Of a stretch of DNA of 64,000 nucleotides, positions 1-12,654 are shown in pieces. Every line of letters starts with the position of its first letter. Within the stretch, counting starts at the first letter, position 1. The notes beneath the pieces are model-generated. The model did no database searches and was not told the DNA's origin. It saw only the letters and a list, made by a program, of their open reading frames with translations. The translations under genes were made by a program, and so were the position numbers. This DNA comes from Pristionchus mayeri (Eukaryota; Nematoda; Chromadorea; Rhabditida; Neodiplogasteridae), in assembly GCA_036245805.1 (NCBI GenBank), contig BTRK01000002.1, positions 33,834,661 through 33,898,660 of the forward strand, given 5' to 3'.

Positions 1-1205
1 AAATTATGAGGTTGCTGCGCGACCGCACGTTTGCAACAGCCTTGCTGCAAAAATGGGGTCTGAAATTAAGATCTCGGCTTCTAGACTAGCGAGAGACTCG
101 TTCAAAGCACCAAAATTATCCTCATCGAGATCCCAGGTGATCCTGTGAATATGGAAAGGATATTCCAAAATTAGCCCTCAGGGCATGGAAAATCACTTTT
201 TCACATGACCACTTTTTTGGAGATTCATAACTACGTAGGAACTGTATATAAAAATCTGGTTTTTGCTTAGTCATATTCATTATGTTGTATATATATGGTT
301 CCCTACTTTTTAGATTGTTTGAATATCTTTCCTGCCCTCGGCAATCGTTTTTCGGAGGCACTTTCGAGTCCCCGGCCCGCTATTTTCGTCTACGCTCTAT
401 CTCCAACTGTGCCCAGACTTGTTCAAACATTAAAAAAAAGTTGGGGATCAGTTGCCCAGAACAAGCTGGACTTGTACACACAATAACAAAAGTTTTCCTT
501 AACTCTCCCGCAAACTTGTTATCGAAGGGTCATGCAATCAGAACCACGGTGCACCTCCGATAAACGATCGCCGAAGGCAGAAAAGATATTCAAACAATCT
601 GAAAAGTAGGGAACCATATATACAACATAATGAATATGACTAAGCAAAAACCAGATTTTTATATACAGTTCCTACGTAGTTATGAATCTCCAAAAAGTGG
701 TCATGTGAAAAAGTGATTTTCCATGCCCTGAGGGCAAATTTTGGAATATCCTTTCCATATTCACAGGATCACCTGGGATCGCGATGAGGATAATTTTGGT
801 TCTTTGAACGAGTCTCTAGCTAGAAAATAGCGGGCCGGGGACTCGAAAGTGCCTCCGAAAAACGATTGCCGAGGGCAGGAAAGATATTCAAACAATCTGA
901 AAAGTAGGGAACCATATATACAACATAATGAATATGACTAAGCAAAAACCAGATTTTTATATACAGTTCCTACGTAGTTATGAATCTCCAAAAAGTGGTC
1001 ATGTGAAAAAGTGATTTTCCATGCCCTGAGGGCAAATTTTGGAATATCCTTTCCATATTCACAGAATCACCTGGGATCGCGATGAGGATAATTTTGGTGC
1101 TTTGAACGAGTCTCTAGCTAGTCTAGAAGCCGAGATCTTAATTTCAGACCCCATTTTTGCAGCAAGGCTGTTGCAAACGTGCGGTCGCGCAGCAACCTCA
1201 TAATT
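1..1205. repeat. Foldback repeat with internally duplicated right arm
   Basis: Bases 1-389 are the reverse complement of about 826-1205; for example AAATTATGAGGTTGCTGCGC at the left edge pairs with the segment ending near 1205. Bases about 592-825 are a second partial copy of the right arm, in direct repeat with about 890-1125. About 390-590 is the loop. The left end may continue before base 1. Open frames here are on repeat sequence and are not called as genes. Confidence 0.85.
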
Positions 1206-2807
1206 TTTTTCTGGGTAGGCCTGGGGCATGACTCCAACCACAGAAAGTGTGGCGAGTTGGAAAAAATCTATGTAAGAATAAAGCCTTTTTGAAAAAGTGA
1301 AATTCGATTGCGTCATCACTACGCAATTAGTTATGAGGGACGTGATGATGCAATACTCGCATCGCATTCTTCTATTGGTTTGGTATATAGCGCCCCAACA
1401 TCGAACTTGCTAAGTCAACGGTAGAAAAAGTTATATGAAAAATTCAGATCGTTTCAATACTTTTGAGCACTACTGTACATTTGACCCTCGCCATATATCC
1501 GCGGCAATTTGCCAATCAACTATTGTATTTTCACAGTAGCTATGTTCATAAGCACTCTGGGAGAATTACATCTGTCAGATTCGTTCAGTAATTTTTGCTC
1601 AGCTTTCAACCGAAGAAGCCATAGTGCGACTTTGGGGACTTTTCTATTTAATATTGATTGCTTATAAGTTTTCTCGTCCTCAATATACTCTGAAATAATT
1701 ATATCGAGGATAACGTTCAAAGTTGGGGCTCCTGGTGCCGGGGTGTCATGCAATCTCTCAGAAGACGCGTGTCATGCAGTACCAATATAAATTTGTAAAC
1801 ATCTGTGCAGAAATTAGTTGATTTATTCAAGCCAGAATAGTCTAATATATCGCACATCATTTTATCTATTCTCCTATTCCTACTCAAGTCCTTTGCTAAG
1901 ATTTTTATTTCATGAACTCTGTCTGTTTGGGGAATTATTCCCCAGTCCTTTCAGTGCACGCGGAATTTATCCTCTGATTTCCCGCGCTCTCTTATTCACA
2001 CTCTCGTTTTGGCGGGAAAGCAAATGCGCGTGCGTCCCTTTACTTAACAAAAGCGTCCCTTCGCTCAACTACGCTCATTAGTCTCCTTTTACTTTTATCA
2101 TTATAGCCTTTTGAGTTACCCTCTGGGCATTATCTTCCCAATGACATGGATCGTAATTTCACCAATATTGAAGCACTTCCAATGATGTGATCGGGTGCTT
2201 CCGGTCTCAAAAGCACCCTTAAATAATTAGCCTCACTCTCATGCAACTCTCCCAATAGAGCTCACCATTTTAACTTGTCTACTAATCCGACCCATCAATT
2301 AGTATGCATGTTACAAACGGGTCAGAAACGTATGGATTTTGACCCAGGTGGAAGATTCATCTTTCTTTCGCTTCTTAGGATTGAACTGTCTTATTCATCG
2401 CACAATCTTGTTTCTCCGTGATTGTATTCCAATCTTGTGCCACTGAATTCATGTGACAAAGATTGCCTCTCATTTGTTATCGTCTTGTTCTTGTCATTAC
2501 CATATTTTAACTTTGATTCATTGATCTTTCCACTCAATAGGTCAAGTCAACGCAGTTACCCTCTGGCGCACCTCCTATCCAATTGAATAGATCGTAATTT
2601 CGAATGTGAGCGGACGCTTCCAACGAGACGCGAATGGGGGGTCATCCATCAAAAACACTTGTTGACCCGCGAACCTTATCCAGTGTATCAATATCATTCG
2701 TATCATCCGTATTCTTCCCTATCTTATCTGTATTTCTCTATCTTTTCTGCCCTCCTTTTCATCTCGTTTTTATTCCGTCTTTGTAAACATTATGCATGCA
2801 GGTAATA
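1206..2807. other. Intergenic region upstream of the zinc-finger gene
   Basis: No gene is supported. A diverged direct repeat of about 65 bases starting AGTTACCCTCTGG occurs at about 2114-2180 and 2556-2620, in both cases containing GATCGTAATTTC. The last 150 bases before 2808 are pyrimidine-rich and presumably hold the 5' UTR and promoter of the gene that starts at 2808. No clear trans-splice signal or TATA element was identified. Confidence 0.5.
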
Positions 2808-5800
2808 ATGAACTCTTCATCTCCTTCGTCGACTACGATTGGACTTGCAACTGCTGATTTCATACAGGAATGTATGGAAAAGGTGATTTATTTGTGGTCT
2901 CAAAGAGCTGAACTTTCATCTTATCGGGACCTTTAAAAAAAATTTTAACACATTAATATGGTTTGTTTCAGCTGGACAAGGAGTTCAGCTCGGACCTCCA
3001 CATGCGAACTACGCTCATGGGCTGCTTCGAGGGACTCAAGTGCATCAATACGAACAATTCGGTAATTGAGATAATTATGCGAATTAATTATGTTTATTAA
3101 CAGTTATTGTTCAGGGCCAGCACCTCTACATGCTCAACTCGATGCCCTTCGACAGAGAGGCTGCCTACAGATTCGATCACAAACTGAAGTGAGTATTATT
3201 CAAATCCTCGAAAAATACTATAATTTCTTGATAAAAAGTTTTTTTGCGACTGTAAATCAATTTTTTCTCAACAACATTATTGCTCAGAACGGACAACCAC
3301 CGCCAGTTTGCCTATGGCCTGCATGCGGCTATTGAGAAGATCATGAGTAGTCAATATGCGAGACCGAGGGGAGAGGGGGTTGCGCAGTCTGGAATCGCTC
3401 AAGTCGCTCAACCTCCAGCGGCGCCTATGCAAGCTGTACAGCCTCAGGCTGTTGCGAGACCGAGAGACGCGGTCATTGCTCAGCCTCCAATCATGCCTAT
3501 GCAAGCACAGACTAGGGCGAGACCGATACAGGAGATGGTCGCACAGCCTCCGCTTGCATCTCCTCTACTCGCACCAGTACAAGCTCAGCAGATGCCCATC
3601 GAGATGCCTGTGGCTCCAGAGGATATCAAGGACGAGGTATGTCTTCACAATAAATATTTCGGTTGTAAACAAAAACCCACTGCAGTTGTGCGTTCATTAT
3701 CACGTGCAAACTTCTGTTTTATTGTTGAGTTTATTAAGCAAATTCAATAGTTATTCAAATTACAATGACAATGGACGTGCTAGTCGCAGATCAATTCCAA
3801 CGGAAAAAAAGTCTAATTCGCACGTTGGGTTACGTAAATAATCTATATCGCATATCTTAACCTAGTGATACCAAATGTTTCCTCCAATTGCCACTTTTCA
3901 GGACGACGTGATCGTTATAGAAACGATCACGAATGATCAGAAGGGACCCGGAATGCTTATCGACTACGAAATGGAAAGAGAAAGAAAGAACATCCATACT
4001 GGTTTCGGAGGCCCGCCTGTCGATGTTGGTGTGGACATGGTGAGAGAGATATGGCTTCAGTTTCTTAGGTGTGGTATTATCAGAGGAAATCTGAGAGAAC
4101 CGAGATACGTCCGTACAAGGAAAACTTAGCCTATGCTGAAAATGTGTCCCTAGGGCTACTTTTTCAGGTAGATCACGAAAATCGGCCTTAGGAAGCCGTA
4201 TCTCTGACCCCTGATTCCCTGTGGCGCGCCTCAACGGCGAGGTCGGGTTTTCTATATTTTGAACGGCTCATCCAAACCCCGTACATATATACTAATTCTG
4301 AAAGATCTCGTGGAGATAAGTATTTTTTATGTTGGAAGTGAAGTTCTAGCTCATCTGCGAAAAAAGTTACTGTCATTTGAATGTTCAAAATTAATGCCAT
4401 GAAAAACTGGTGCTCGATAACAACCCACTTTCATTTTCATTCGATTCCTCGTGCAATTTTACCCCTGGGTGCAAATTTAAATGAAAATCCAAGGGGACGT
4501 ATTCGACGAAATTTTCGAAAGAATATGGCGAAGTCGAGATTTTTTGGCCGAAAATTACGATTTTTTGCGCCTACAAATTTTCTTTCACGTTTTGGTGAGG
4601 AGATATGTGCAAATTCGTTTTCTACGGGTCGAAATATGCCAGAAAAAAGTCAACTCGGCTTATTCTGAGATTTTCGATTTTTTGCTCAAAAACAGTGATT
4701 TTTCGATGATCAAAAATCTCAGAAAAAGCCAAAAATCGAAAATCTCAGAATAAGCCGAGTTAAATTTTTTCTGGCGTATTTCGACCCGTACAAAACGAAT
4801 TTGCACATATCTCCTCACCAAAACGTGAAAGAAAATTTGTAGGCGCAAAAAATCGTAATTTTCTGGCAAAAAATCTCGACTTCGCCATATTCTTTCGAAA
4901 ATTTCGTCGAATACGTCCCCTTCGATTTTCATTTAAATTTGCCCCCAGAGGTAAAATTGCACGAGGAATCGAATGAAAATGAAACTGGATTGTTATCGAG
5001 CACCAGTTTTTCATGGCATCAATTTTGAACATTCAAATGACCGTAACTTTTTGCGGAGATGAGCTAGCCCTTCACTTCCAACAGAAAAAAATACTTATCT
5101 CGACGAGATCTTTCAGAATTACTATATATGTACGGTGTTTGGATTAGCCGTTCAAAATATAGAAAAACCGACCTCGCCGTTGAGGCGCGCCACAGGGAAT
5201 GAGGGATCAGAGATACGGCTTCCTAAGGTCGATTTTCGTGATCTACCTGAAAAAGTACCCCTAGGGACACATTTTCAGCATAGGTTAAGTTTTCCTTGTA
5301 CGGACACTGCAGGGAATATCTCACTTCTCTCAGAATTCCTCTGTTATCTATTTCGTACGACCATATTGGCTGTAGTGCTAATACTTCTTTGTTTTCAGAT
5401 GGCTCCTGAAGCCAACTTCTTAAACTCGATGGATCATACACCCATTGGGAGAGGAACCATGGTGAGTCGAAAAATCATTTACCACAAAAAGGTGTATTAC
5501 GAATTTCTTGAAACAAATAGGAATTTTTGCTCAGATGTAGTTGAAAATTGCATCATTAATATGAGATGAATCGCGAGAGAATTGCCTACCCAGCGGCGGT
5601 AGAATCAAACTCTTTGGATCAGGCAATAACTTAGGTACAAAGTACATTGAGTGATGCTCTTTCAAACTGCGTTGTCGGAATTTTGATAACTGTCGTCATC
5701 TTCGAGTTTCAGAAGGCCAAACTTGGGACACTCACTTTTTGGTGGTCAAACCGCGCTCACTTAAATGATCATAACTTTCTTTGAAATTGAGATAGAGAGG

Positions 5801-8800
5801 CGTTCTTTGTTTCAAAAGAAAGATGCGATCATAGGCTACAACTTTTATGTTAACGACTTCATTCCCTGTTCACGCTCTGGTGCGGGGTGGTCGCCTGTAC
5901 TAAAAATTTCCGGATTCTGTAAATCGGAATTTCCGCACAAAGCCAATGCGCACGATTGATAGTGCCTATATGTGTCTAACTTGAGCCAAAAAATCAAAGA
6001 AATCGAGACATGTATAAAAAAAAATGGCGCTGGCTTAAGTACGGTAGCCCCGAAATGGGTATCAGACGTCAAGACTTCCAAAGCTTCTGTTAGCCTCTAT
6101 TGGTCTCATTTATGTCCAAAAACATATAAAACAACATTTTTTGTTGTTCATCCCTTATATTGTACCTCTACCCAAGTTTAGCCTTCTGAATCTCGAAGAT
6201 GATGACAGTTATCAAAATTCCGACAACGCAGTTTGAAAGAGCATCACTCAATGTACTTTGTACCTAAGTTATTGCCTGATCCAAAGAGTTTGATTCCTAC
6301 CGCCGCAAACCCTCAAAAATAGGCAATTCTTTCGCGATTCCTCTCATATAAGAGTGACTATCTGAGAGAATTCACAATAGGCCGTACAGCGAAAAATAAA
6401 GTACTGATTTTAAGATCTCCTTAGGGTTAACTTTTCACGTAGAGTTCGAAAATCAACCTTAGAAATCCGCATCTCCGACCCATCATTTCGTGCGATGCAT
6501 TGATTTTTTATGGTCGGTTTTTCTATCTTTCGAACGGCTCATCCAAAACCCATAAATTTATAGTATTTCTGAAAGAGCTCGATGAGATAAGCATTTTTAC
6601 TGTTAGAAGTGAAACGCCAACTCATCAGGAAAAAAACATATCATCATTTCAATTATCAAATTGGTCATCGTAAAACGGCTACATGCGAAACGTACTTTTA
6701 GGTATGTTCATTAAATTCCTCGTGAAAAGATACCCCTGGATTCAAATTTTGGCGTCAAAAAAGCCGCATACGATGGGTCTCCCATTTAGAGGAAAAGGGC
6801 ACAATTGTTAGGAATTTCAGGTTTTTCGTTTCTATCGTCTCCATTTTCACTATTTCGAAGCAGAGTTGACGCAAAAATGAGTTGACGCAAAAACGCAAAA
6901 AAAAAAAGTTTCAAGATTGGGGAATGTGAATTATCATCGAAAAAGCGTGGATTTCCGAACATGTGAAGATGCGCATTCTTTATGAAGTAAAGAATACTTG
7001 CACATAAATAAGAAAATGTACATATAAGCTTCTGAGCGCACTTCTAGGTTCGGGTTTTTGACATTGAACATTGCAAAATTGGTAGTATCGACCAAAAATT
7101 TACGATTGAAATCGACTGAAATCATGTCAATTTGGTGATTTCACACCACAATGCAATTTATAATGCAAAAATAAATTTCCGAAAAACAATGAAGCAAATT
7201 CTCGATTTTCCCCATGTTTACCCACTGAAATTTCAGCGATTTCGCTCTGAAACATATCGCAATTTATAGTGCGCTATATGAGAGTAGTAGATTAGTAATA
7301 CTAAATAAAAATAAGTTTGACAGCTACTCCAATTTCAAAGATATTTTGGATCAAACGTATTCAAAATCTAGATTTGTCATAATAATTGATTGCGTATTTA
7401 CGTACTAATGAGCCGAATTTGCTGTTTTATTTTTGCATTATAAATTGCATTATGGTGTGAAATCACCAAATGTTTTCAGTCGATTTCAATCGTAAATTTT
7501 TGGTCGATAGTACCAATTTTGCAATGTTCAATGTCAAAAACCCGAACCTAGAAGTGCGCTCAGAAGCTTATATGTACATTTTCTTATTTACGTGGAAGTA
7601 TTCTTTACTTCATGAAGAATGCGCATCTTCACATGTTCGAAAATCCACACTTTCAGATGCCCAAATTTGAGCAAAATCGAGAATTCGAAAACCGATGTTT
7701 TTCGAACGATTCAAACACGGATTTTTCGATGATAATTCACATTCCCCAATCTTGAAACTTATTTTTGCGTCAACTCTGCTTCGAAATAGTGAAAATGGAG
7801 ACGATAGAAACGAAAAACCTGAAATTCCTAACAATTGTGCCCTTTTCCTCTATATGGGAGAACCCTCGTATGCGGCTTTTTTGGCGCCAAAATTTGCATC
7901 CAAGGGTATCTTTTCACGAGGAATTTAATGAACATACATAAAAGTACGTTTCTCATGTAGCATTTTTACGATGATAATTGAAATGATTTGATAATTGAAA
8001 TGATGATAAGTTTTTTCCCTGATGAGTTGGCGTTTCACTTCTAACAGTAAAAATGCTTATCTCGTCGAGCTCTTTCAGAAATACTATACATTTATGGGTT
8101 TTGGATGAGCCGTTCAAAAGATAGAAAAACAGACCACCCAAATTCAGCGGATCACACGAAATGATGGGTCAGAGATACGGATTTCTGAGGTTGATTTTCG
8201 AACTCTACGTGAAAAGTTAACCCTAGGAAGATCTTAAAATCAGTACTTTCTTTTTCGCTGTACGGCCTATATGTGAAATTGCTCGGTTCTCTCAGATACT
8301 CACTCATAAGCTAACGCCGACGTTTTTCCATTCAGACTTCTGGCAACCTCAGTCTGTCCCAGTCCTCTGCTCCATCGTCCTCGTCGAGAATGGCTGCTGG
8401 ATCGAAGACGCTCAACTGCCGCCTGTGTCCGGTAAGCATCATGATTTGCGACACTGGGTCGGATGAGAACTATTATATCGTGCAGCCTTTGATATATCGC
8501 GGCATGCCATCATAGTCTCATCCGACCTAGTCCCGGATTTACGATTACGTCCACTAATAAACGTGACAGTAGAACATCATAGTGCGATATTTACCCTAAA
8601 TTTATTCAGCTTTCGGATCTGAACCTGGGGCAGTTCGTCAACCACCTCAGAAAGGCGCACAAGACCACGCCTGGACAGGTAATTCCTATAATTTAAAGAA
8701 ATAGCATGTCAAAAATTCTGTAGAGCGGTAAACATTTAATCGAAAAAATGTGTAGCAGAGACACGGGAAATTGAGTCACCCATAATGCAACAGAACTTGA

Positions 8801-9061
8801 TTCAATTCACAGATAAAAAAAAATGAAAATGATACTTACAAATAGTTTCAATATTTCCTTACAGGAGAATCTCGGGTTCATGTGTACTTCATGCAACTAC
8901 ATCGCCTATTCGTACAAGAATACGTACAATCACGAGAAAGAGGTTAGAAAGAGACGATTTGACACTCAAATCATACTTTAAATTTTAAATTAAGATAGTT
9001 AATTATGATTTTTCAGTGTCCAACATGCGTTCTCACTGTGGTCAGCAAAGCTGGAATGTAG
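2808..9061 (+). CDS. C2H2/C2HC zinc-finger protein, nematode-type, unknown function (10 exons, 358 aa)
   Basis: Exons: 2808-2882, 2972-3061, 3115-3188, 3288-3636, 3902-4039, 5399-5461, 8336-8431, 8610-8678, 8865-8942, 9017-9061 (stop TAG). All introns are GT-AG and every junction keeps frame; total 1077 nt. The N-terminal ~110 residues form a conserved-looking domain I do not recognise (motif HRQFAYGLHAAIEKIM). Next comes a Pro/Gln/Ala/Met-rich linker (about 110-196), an acidic stretch and a Ser-rich stretch. The C-terminus has two fingers: C291-x2-C294-x12-H307-x4-H312, a canonical C2H2, and C325-x2-C328-x12-H341-x3-C345, a C2HC type, followed by a further Cys at 348. A role in nucleic-acid or protein binding is inferred from the fingers only. 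Introns 5 and 6 are enlarged by foldback repeats. The start is the first ATG in the open frame of exon 1. Confidence 0.8.
4107..5306. repeat. Foldback repeat in intron 5 of the zinc-finger gene
   Basis: Left arm about 4107-4690 and right arm about 4730-5306 are reverse complements; outer ends are GTCCGTACAAGG and CCTTGTACGGAC, and weaker complementarity extends outward to about 4080 and 5335. The centre is near 4705. Paired ORFs in both arms encode almost the same sequence, showing high arm identity. Confidence 0.9.
5563..6352. repeat. Foldback repeat in intron 6 of the zinc-finger gene (first of two)
   Basis: Bases about 5563-5715 are the reverse complement of about 6188-6352, for example CTTTGGATCAGGCAATAACT on the left against its complement near 6268-6290. 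The central ~470 bases are unpaired and no coding sequence was recognised. Confidence 0.85.
6363..8307. repeat. Foldback repeat in intron 6 of the zinc-finger gene (second of two)
   Basis: Arms about 6363-7175 and 7427-8307 are reverse complements, with outer sequence AGGCCGTACAGCG and CGCTGTACGGCCT. The terminal sequences resemble those of the 4107-5306 repeat (CCGTAC core and TCTGAGAGAA further out), so the two probably belong to one family. The loop is about 7180-7425. Confidence 0.9.
8455..8530. repeat. Short palindromic element, ~80-bp family, in intron 7
   Basis: GGTCGGATGAGAACTAT at the left and ATAGTCTCATCCGACCTAG at the right are inverted. The same family recurs at 32995-33066 and 45560-45642, with half copies near 16582, 16819 and 23457. 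Confidence 0.75.
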
Positions 9062-9218
9062 AGATGCGACCAATTCTAATCCCCTCATTTCCACTTAAAC
9101 CACGCCCAGATTTTCACGGTCTACTGGTAAACAAAGAAAACATATATATTTCGTTCGTATGTTTTGCCCTAGTAATCGTATTTCTTCTTTTGTCTTCCCT
9201 TTCATGCCTGATCTTCAG
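9062..9218. other. 3' flank of the zinc-finger gene
   Basis: Short noncoding stretch between the stop codon and the foldback at 9219. No clear polyadenylation signal was identified. Confidence 0.4.
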
Positions 9219-9409
9219 AATACAGCGTAGTGAAAGTAAACAGGGTTGGAGTATTTTTTTCGAAAATGGGTCACTACTTTCCCCACCCTGTAATGTCAAG
9301 CTATTCCATCAGAGGGAAGGTTGTTCTTATACGCAGTCATAAGTTAAGAGCAAAAATAATTGATAAAAATAAGTAAAACAAAAGAAAAGTACGAATTTCG
9401 AACGAATTA

Positions 9410-11976
9410 ATGCCGGTTAACTCCTGCATCTTCCACCCAGTTAACGAACGAATCTCGTACCTCGATCTACCAACAATTGGGTTGCGCATAATCACTGCCT
9501 ACGCACCCACTTCAGCCTATCCTGATCATGTCTTCGACCGATTTCTCAATGATTTAAGTTCCCTAATTGCCACCTCTACCCGTCGTGTTCGCCGACCGGG
9601 GGGTGGAAAGGGGCATTTAGTGGTACTCGGAGATTTTAACTCGAAGATCGGTTCCCGCGAAGAGAACACTGAAAAGTTCATAGGAGTGCACGGATATGGC
9701 GAACGCAATGAAAGAGGACAAACCCTAGTCGACTTTTGCAACGAAGTTAAGCTGTACGTTCAAAATACACGCTTTCAGAAAAGAGAAACCCGCAAATGGA
9801 CCTGGCTTAGTCCGAACATGAGAACTCGTAATGCAATTGATTATGTGATGAGCCTAAATCCCAGCATAGTTCAAGATGTGACTGTAATCGGAAGCTTCGA
9901 TCTATCAACTGACCACAGGCTGCTAATGGCCAAAGTCCGAATACAATCGAAAGTGAAGCAAATTTATCATGCGCCGAAGCCAGTTCATACTCTCGATCAG
10001 GCAAAATTTGCTGCTGCAATACTCTCGTTACAAAGGAAAGACAACCAGTTATGAAAGTCTTGCTTCCGCTATGAGATCAGTAGCCAATGACTCCATGAAA
10101 GTGGTAGTAAAAGAAGAGAGGTTCTCCCATCGCACGAAGAGATTGTTCATCGAAAGAAGACGCCTTAGAGACAATGTACCCACTCCAATCAACCGAGTAA
10201 TGTTCTCTATCACGAGCAAGGCGTTGCGAATATCAATCCAAGACGATATCAGAAAAGGTCATTTGGAAGTTGTTCGACGAGCCGTTGAATATGGTTACAG
10301 TACGAAGAAAGCTCTGCAATCATCACAAGTAGGCAATACCAAACTTTATCAACTGAAAAGGAGTGACGGTTCGGTGGCGAATACGAAACATGAAATAAAC
10401 AGAGTTGTCAAAAATTTCTACGATGCTCTGTTTCAAAGAACGAGACGCCCGAAAAGATTGCAATTCAAGGCCAGTGATCCCTTCTTACCAATAATTGAAA
10501 GCGAAGTAAAAATGGCAATTCGGAAATTGAAAAATGGAAAGTCGCCGGGCCGGACAAAATCAGCGCTGAGATGCTCAAATGTGCATCTGACACTGTTATC
10601 AACCCACTATGCACACTTTTCAATACATGGATCTCCGAGGAATCAGTGCCCCCAAAATTGCCAAATTCATTTATCTCGCTCATTTATAAGAAAGGAAGTC
10701 ACCTAGAAATCGCAAATTATCGGCCAATCGCTCTCTTGAATCTGGTGTACAAAGTGTTTACATCAACAATCGATAGCCGGATCGAACGTACACTGTCACA
10801 AAATCAGCCACCAGAACAAGCAGGCTTTCGCAAGAACTATACCACGACAGATCACATATTCACACTCAACGAATCTGTCGCTCCACTGAATACGACTTCC
10901 CGCTCTATCTCGTCTTTATAGACTTCGCAAAAGCGTTCGATTCTGTGGAGTTTAGTGGCGTGTGGAGTGCCCTTTGTCTACAAGGTGTTCATTCAAAAAT
11001 AGTCAATACAATGAGAGATGTATATGATCGTGCTGAAGTTTTCGTGAAAGTAGGAAGAAGCACCAATCGAAGTGTGCAGAGGTGTCCGTCAAGGAGACCC
11101 CCTATCCCCACACTTATTCAATTGTGTATTGGAGAGTGTCTTCCGTGAACTGGACTGGTCGAATTATGGAATCAGCATAGATGGAAAGAAAATGAACCAC
11201 TTACGGTATGCAGACGATATTGTTTTAATTTCCCACAACCCAAAAGAAATATCGCGAATGATGGATGAACTAGTGAAGGAAAGTGCAAAAGTCGGATTAA
11301 CGATCAATAAGAAGAAAACTGTCGCCATGTCAAATAGAAATCAAACGCCATTGTTCATAGATCAAGATCAATTGATTTACGTGAACAGTTTCATTTACCT
11401 TGGCGTCCGCTTATCATTCGACAATATTCTTCTGCTAGAAATAAACAGGAGGATCGGAAGCGGTTGGAAAGCGTTTAACCGTTTTCACGATTTTCTTACA
11501 AACAAATGCGTTGCAATGGGAAAAAAAGCAAAAAAGCAAGAGTCTATCGAATGTGTATTGAACCTGCGCTCTTGTACGGCTGTGAAGTATGGAGCACTAC
11601 GAAGAAAATAAGATCAAGGTTGATAGTAGCTCAACGCTCGATGATGAGAAAAATGGCAAACGTAACGAGGATGGACAGAAAAACCAATGACTGGCTCTCA
11701 AACAAAGTGCCCCTTCAAGATGTTCGAGTAAGAGCAATGCAGAGGAAATGGAAATGGGCGAGAAGGATAGCTTTGTTTAATGATGAAAGATGGACCCAGC
11801 GATTAGCTCAATGGACACCTTGGGACAGAGAAAGACTGATCGGAAGGCCCAAAATGAGGTGGCGAGACGAACTTGTGCGCCACTTGGGAGTTAACTGGGC
11901 CGACAAAAGCAGAAGATACCCCGATAAGTGGAACGATTGCATGATTCAACAGGCCCGTGACCTGATGCTTGAATAA
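9410..11976 (+). pseudogene. Broken RTE endonuclease-reverse transcriptase polyprotein
   Basis: The first frame (9410-10054) carries the C-terminal part of an AP-type endonuclease, with motifs VVLGDFNSKIG, AIDYVM and STDHRLL. Reverse transcriptase follows in shifted frames: NYRPIALLN near 10720, QAGFRKNYTTTDHIF near 10820, VFIDFAKAFDSVE near 10915, VRQGDPLSPHLFN near 11085, and the catalytic YADDIVLIS near 11207. The C-terminal region ends with GRPKMRWRDEL near 11845. Frame changes occur near 10050, 10550, 10920, 11080 and 11580, and the N-terminal endonuclease catalytic region is missing. The first ATG (9410) lies in the target-site duplication, so it is not a native start. The element is not autonomous. 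Confidence 0.88.
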
Positions 11977-11993
11977 ATTTGATTTGATTTGAT
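9419..11993 (+). mobile_element. 5'-truncated RTE-type non-LTR retrotransposon
   Basis: A 12-bp direct repeat TTAATGCCGGTT flanks the insert at 9407-9418 and 11994-12005, which is the expected target-site duplication. The 3' end carries the short tandem tail TTGATTTGATTTGATTT at about 11979-11995, typical of RTE elements. The 5' end is truncated within the endonuclease domain. Confidence 0.88.
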
Positions 11994-12386
11994 TTAATGC
12001 CGGTTTTTAACGAACTTTTCAAGGAGCTGCGTGAAAAGTTAGAGAAAGGCGAGAGAGCACGCATTCTTGAGAGAGGGAAAAGGAAGTAAACAATCACTGC
12101 TTCCTTTTCCCTCTCTCAAGAACGCGTGCTCTCTCGCCTTTCTCTAACTTTTCACGCAGCTCCTTGAAAAGTTCCCGAACTTTTCGACGAACTATGTTCG
12201 AAATTCGTACTTTTCTTTTGTTTTACTTATTTTTATCAATTATTTTTGCTTTCAACTTATGACTGCTTATAAGAACAACCTTCCCTCTGATGGAATAGTT
12301 TGACATTACAGGGTGGGGAAAGTGGTGACCCATTTTCGAAAAAAATACTCCAATCCTGTTTACTTTCACTACGCTGTATTCTGAAG

Positions 12387-12600
12387 CTATTCCAGCTAAG
12401 GGAAGGTTGTCATTATAAGAAGTCATAAGTTAAAAGCAAAAATAGTTTATAAAATAAGTAAAGCAAAAGAAAAGTATGATTTTCGAACATAGTTCGTCGA
12501 AAAGTTCGTGAACTTTTCAACGACCTGGTTAGAGAAAGAGAGAGAGTACACGAACAGGAGAGAATCAGAAGTTCGCGAACTTTTTACGCAACTTTTTACG
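12387..12600. repeat. Partial copy of the 9219-12386 foldback arm
   Basis: GCTATTCCAGCTAAGGGAAGG onwards repeats, in direct orientation, the arm beginning near 9299, through AAAAGTATGATTTTCGAACA. It ends in short inverted motifs built on GAACTTTTTACGCAAC. Confidence 0.65.
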
Positions 12601-12654
12601 CAACTTTTCTCGCACATTTCTGACAGATTAAACAAGCCGATTGATGAGTAATAA

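Larger units (their letters stand above)
9219..12386. repeat. Foldback repeat, split by an RTE insertion
   Basis: The left arm 9219-9418 (CTTCAGAATACAGCGTAGTG onwards) pairs with the right arm about 12185-12386. The inner part continues as a near-perfect hairpin at 12006-12175 around AGAACGCGTGCTCTC. The LINE at 9419-11993 sits between them. A further partial, diverged copy in the left-arm orientation follows at 12387-12500. Confidence 0.85.

Noticed and set aside
3356..3841. 161-residue plus-strand ORF rich in Arg, Ser and Leu
   Set aside because: Alternate frame of zinc-finger exon 4 reading into the intron; the other frame joins cleanly to neighbouring exons.
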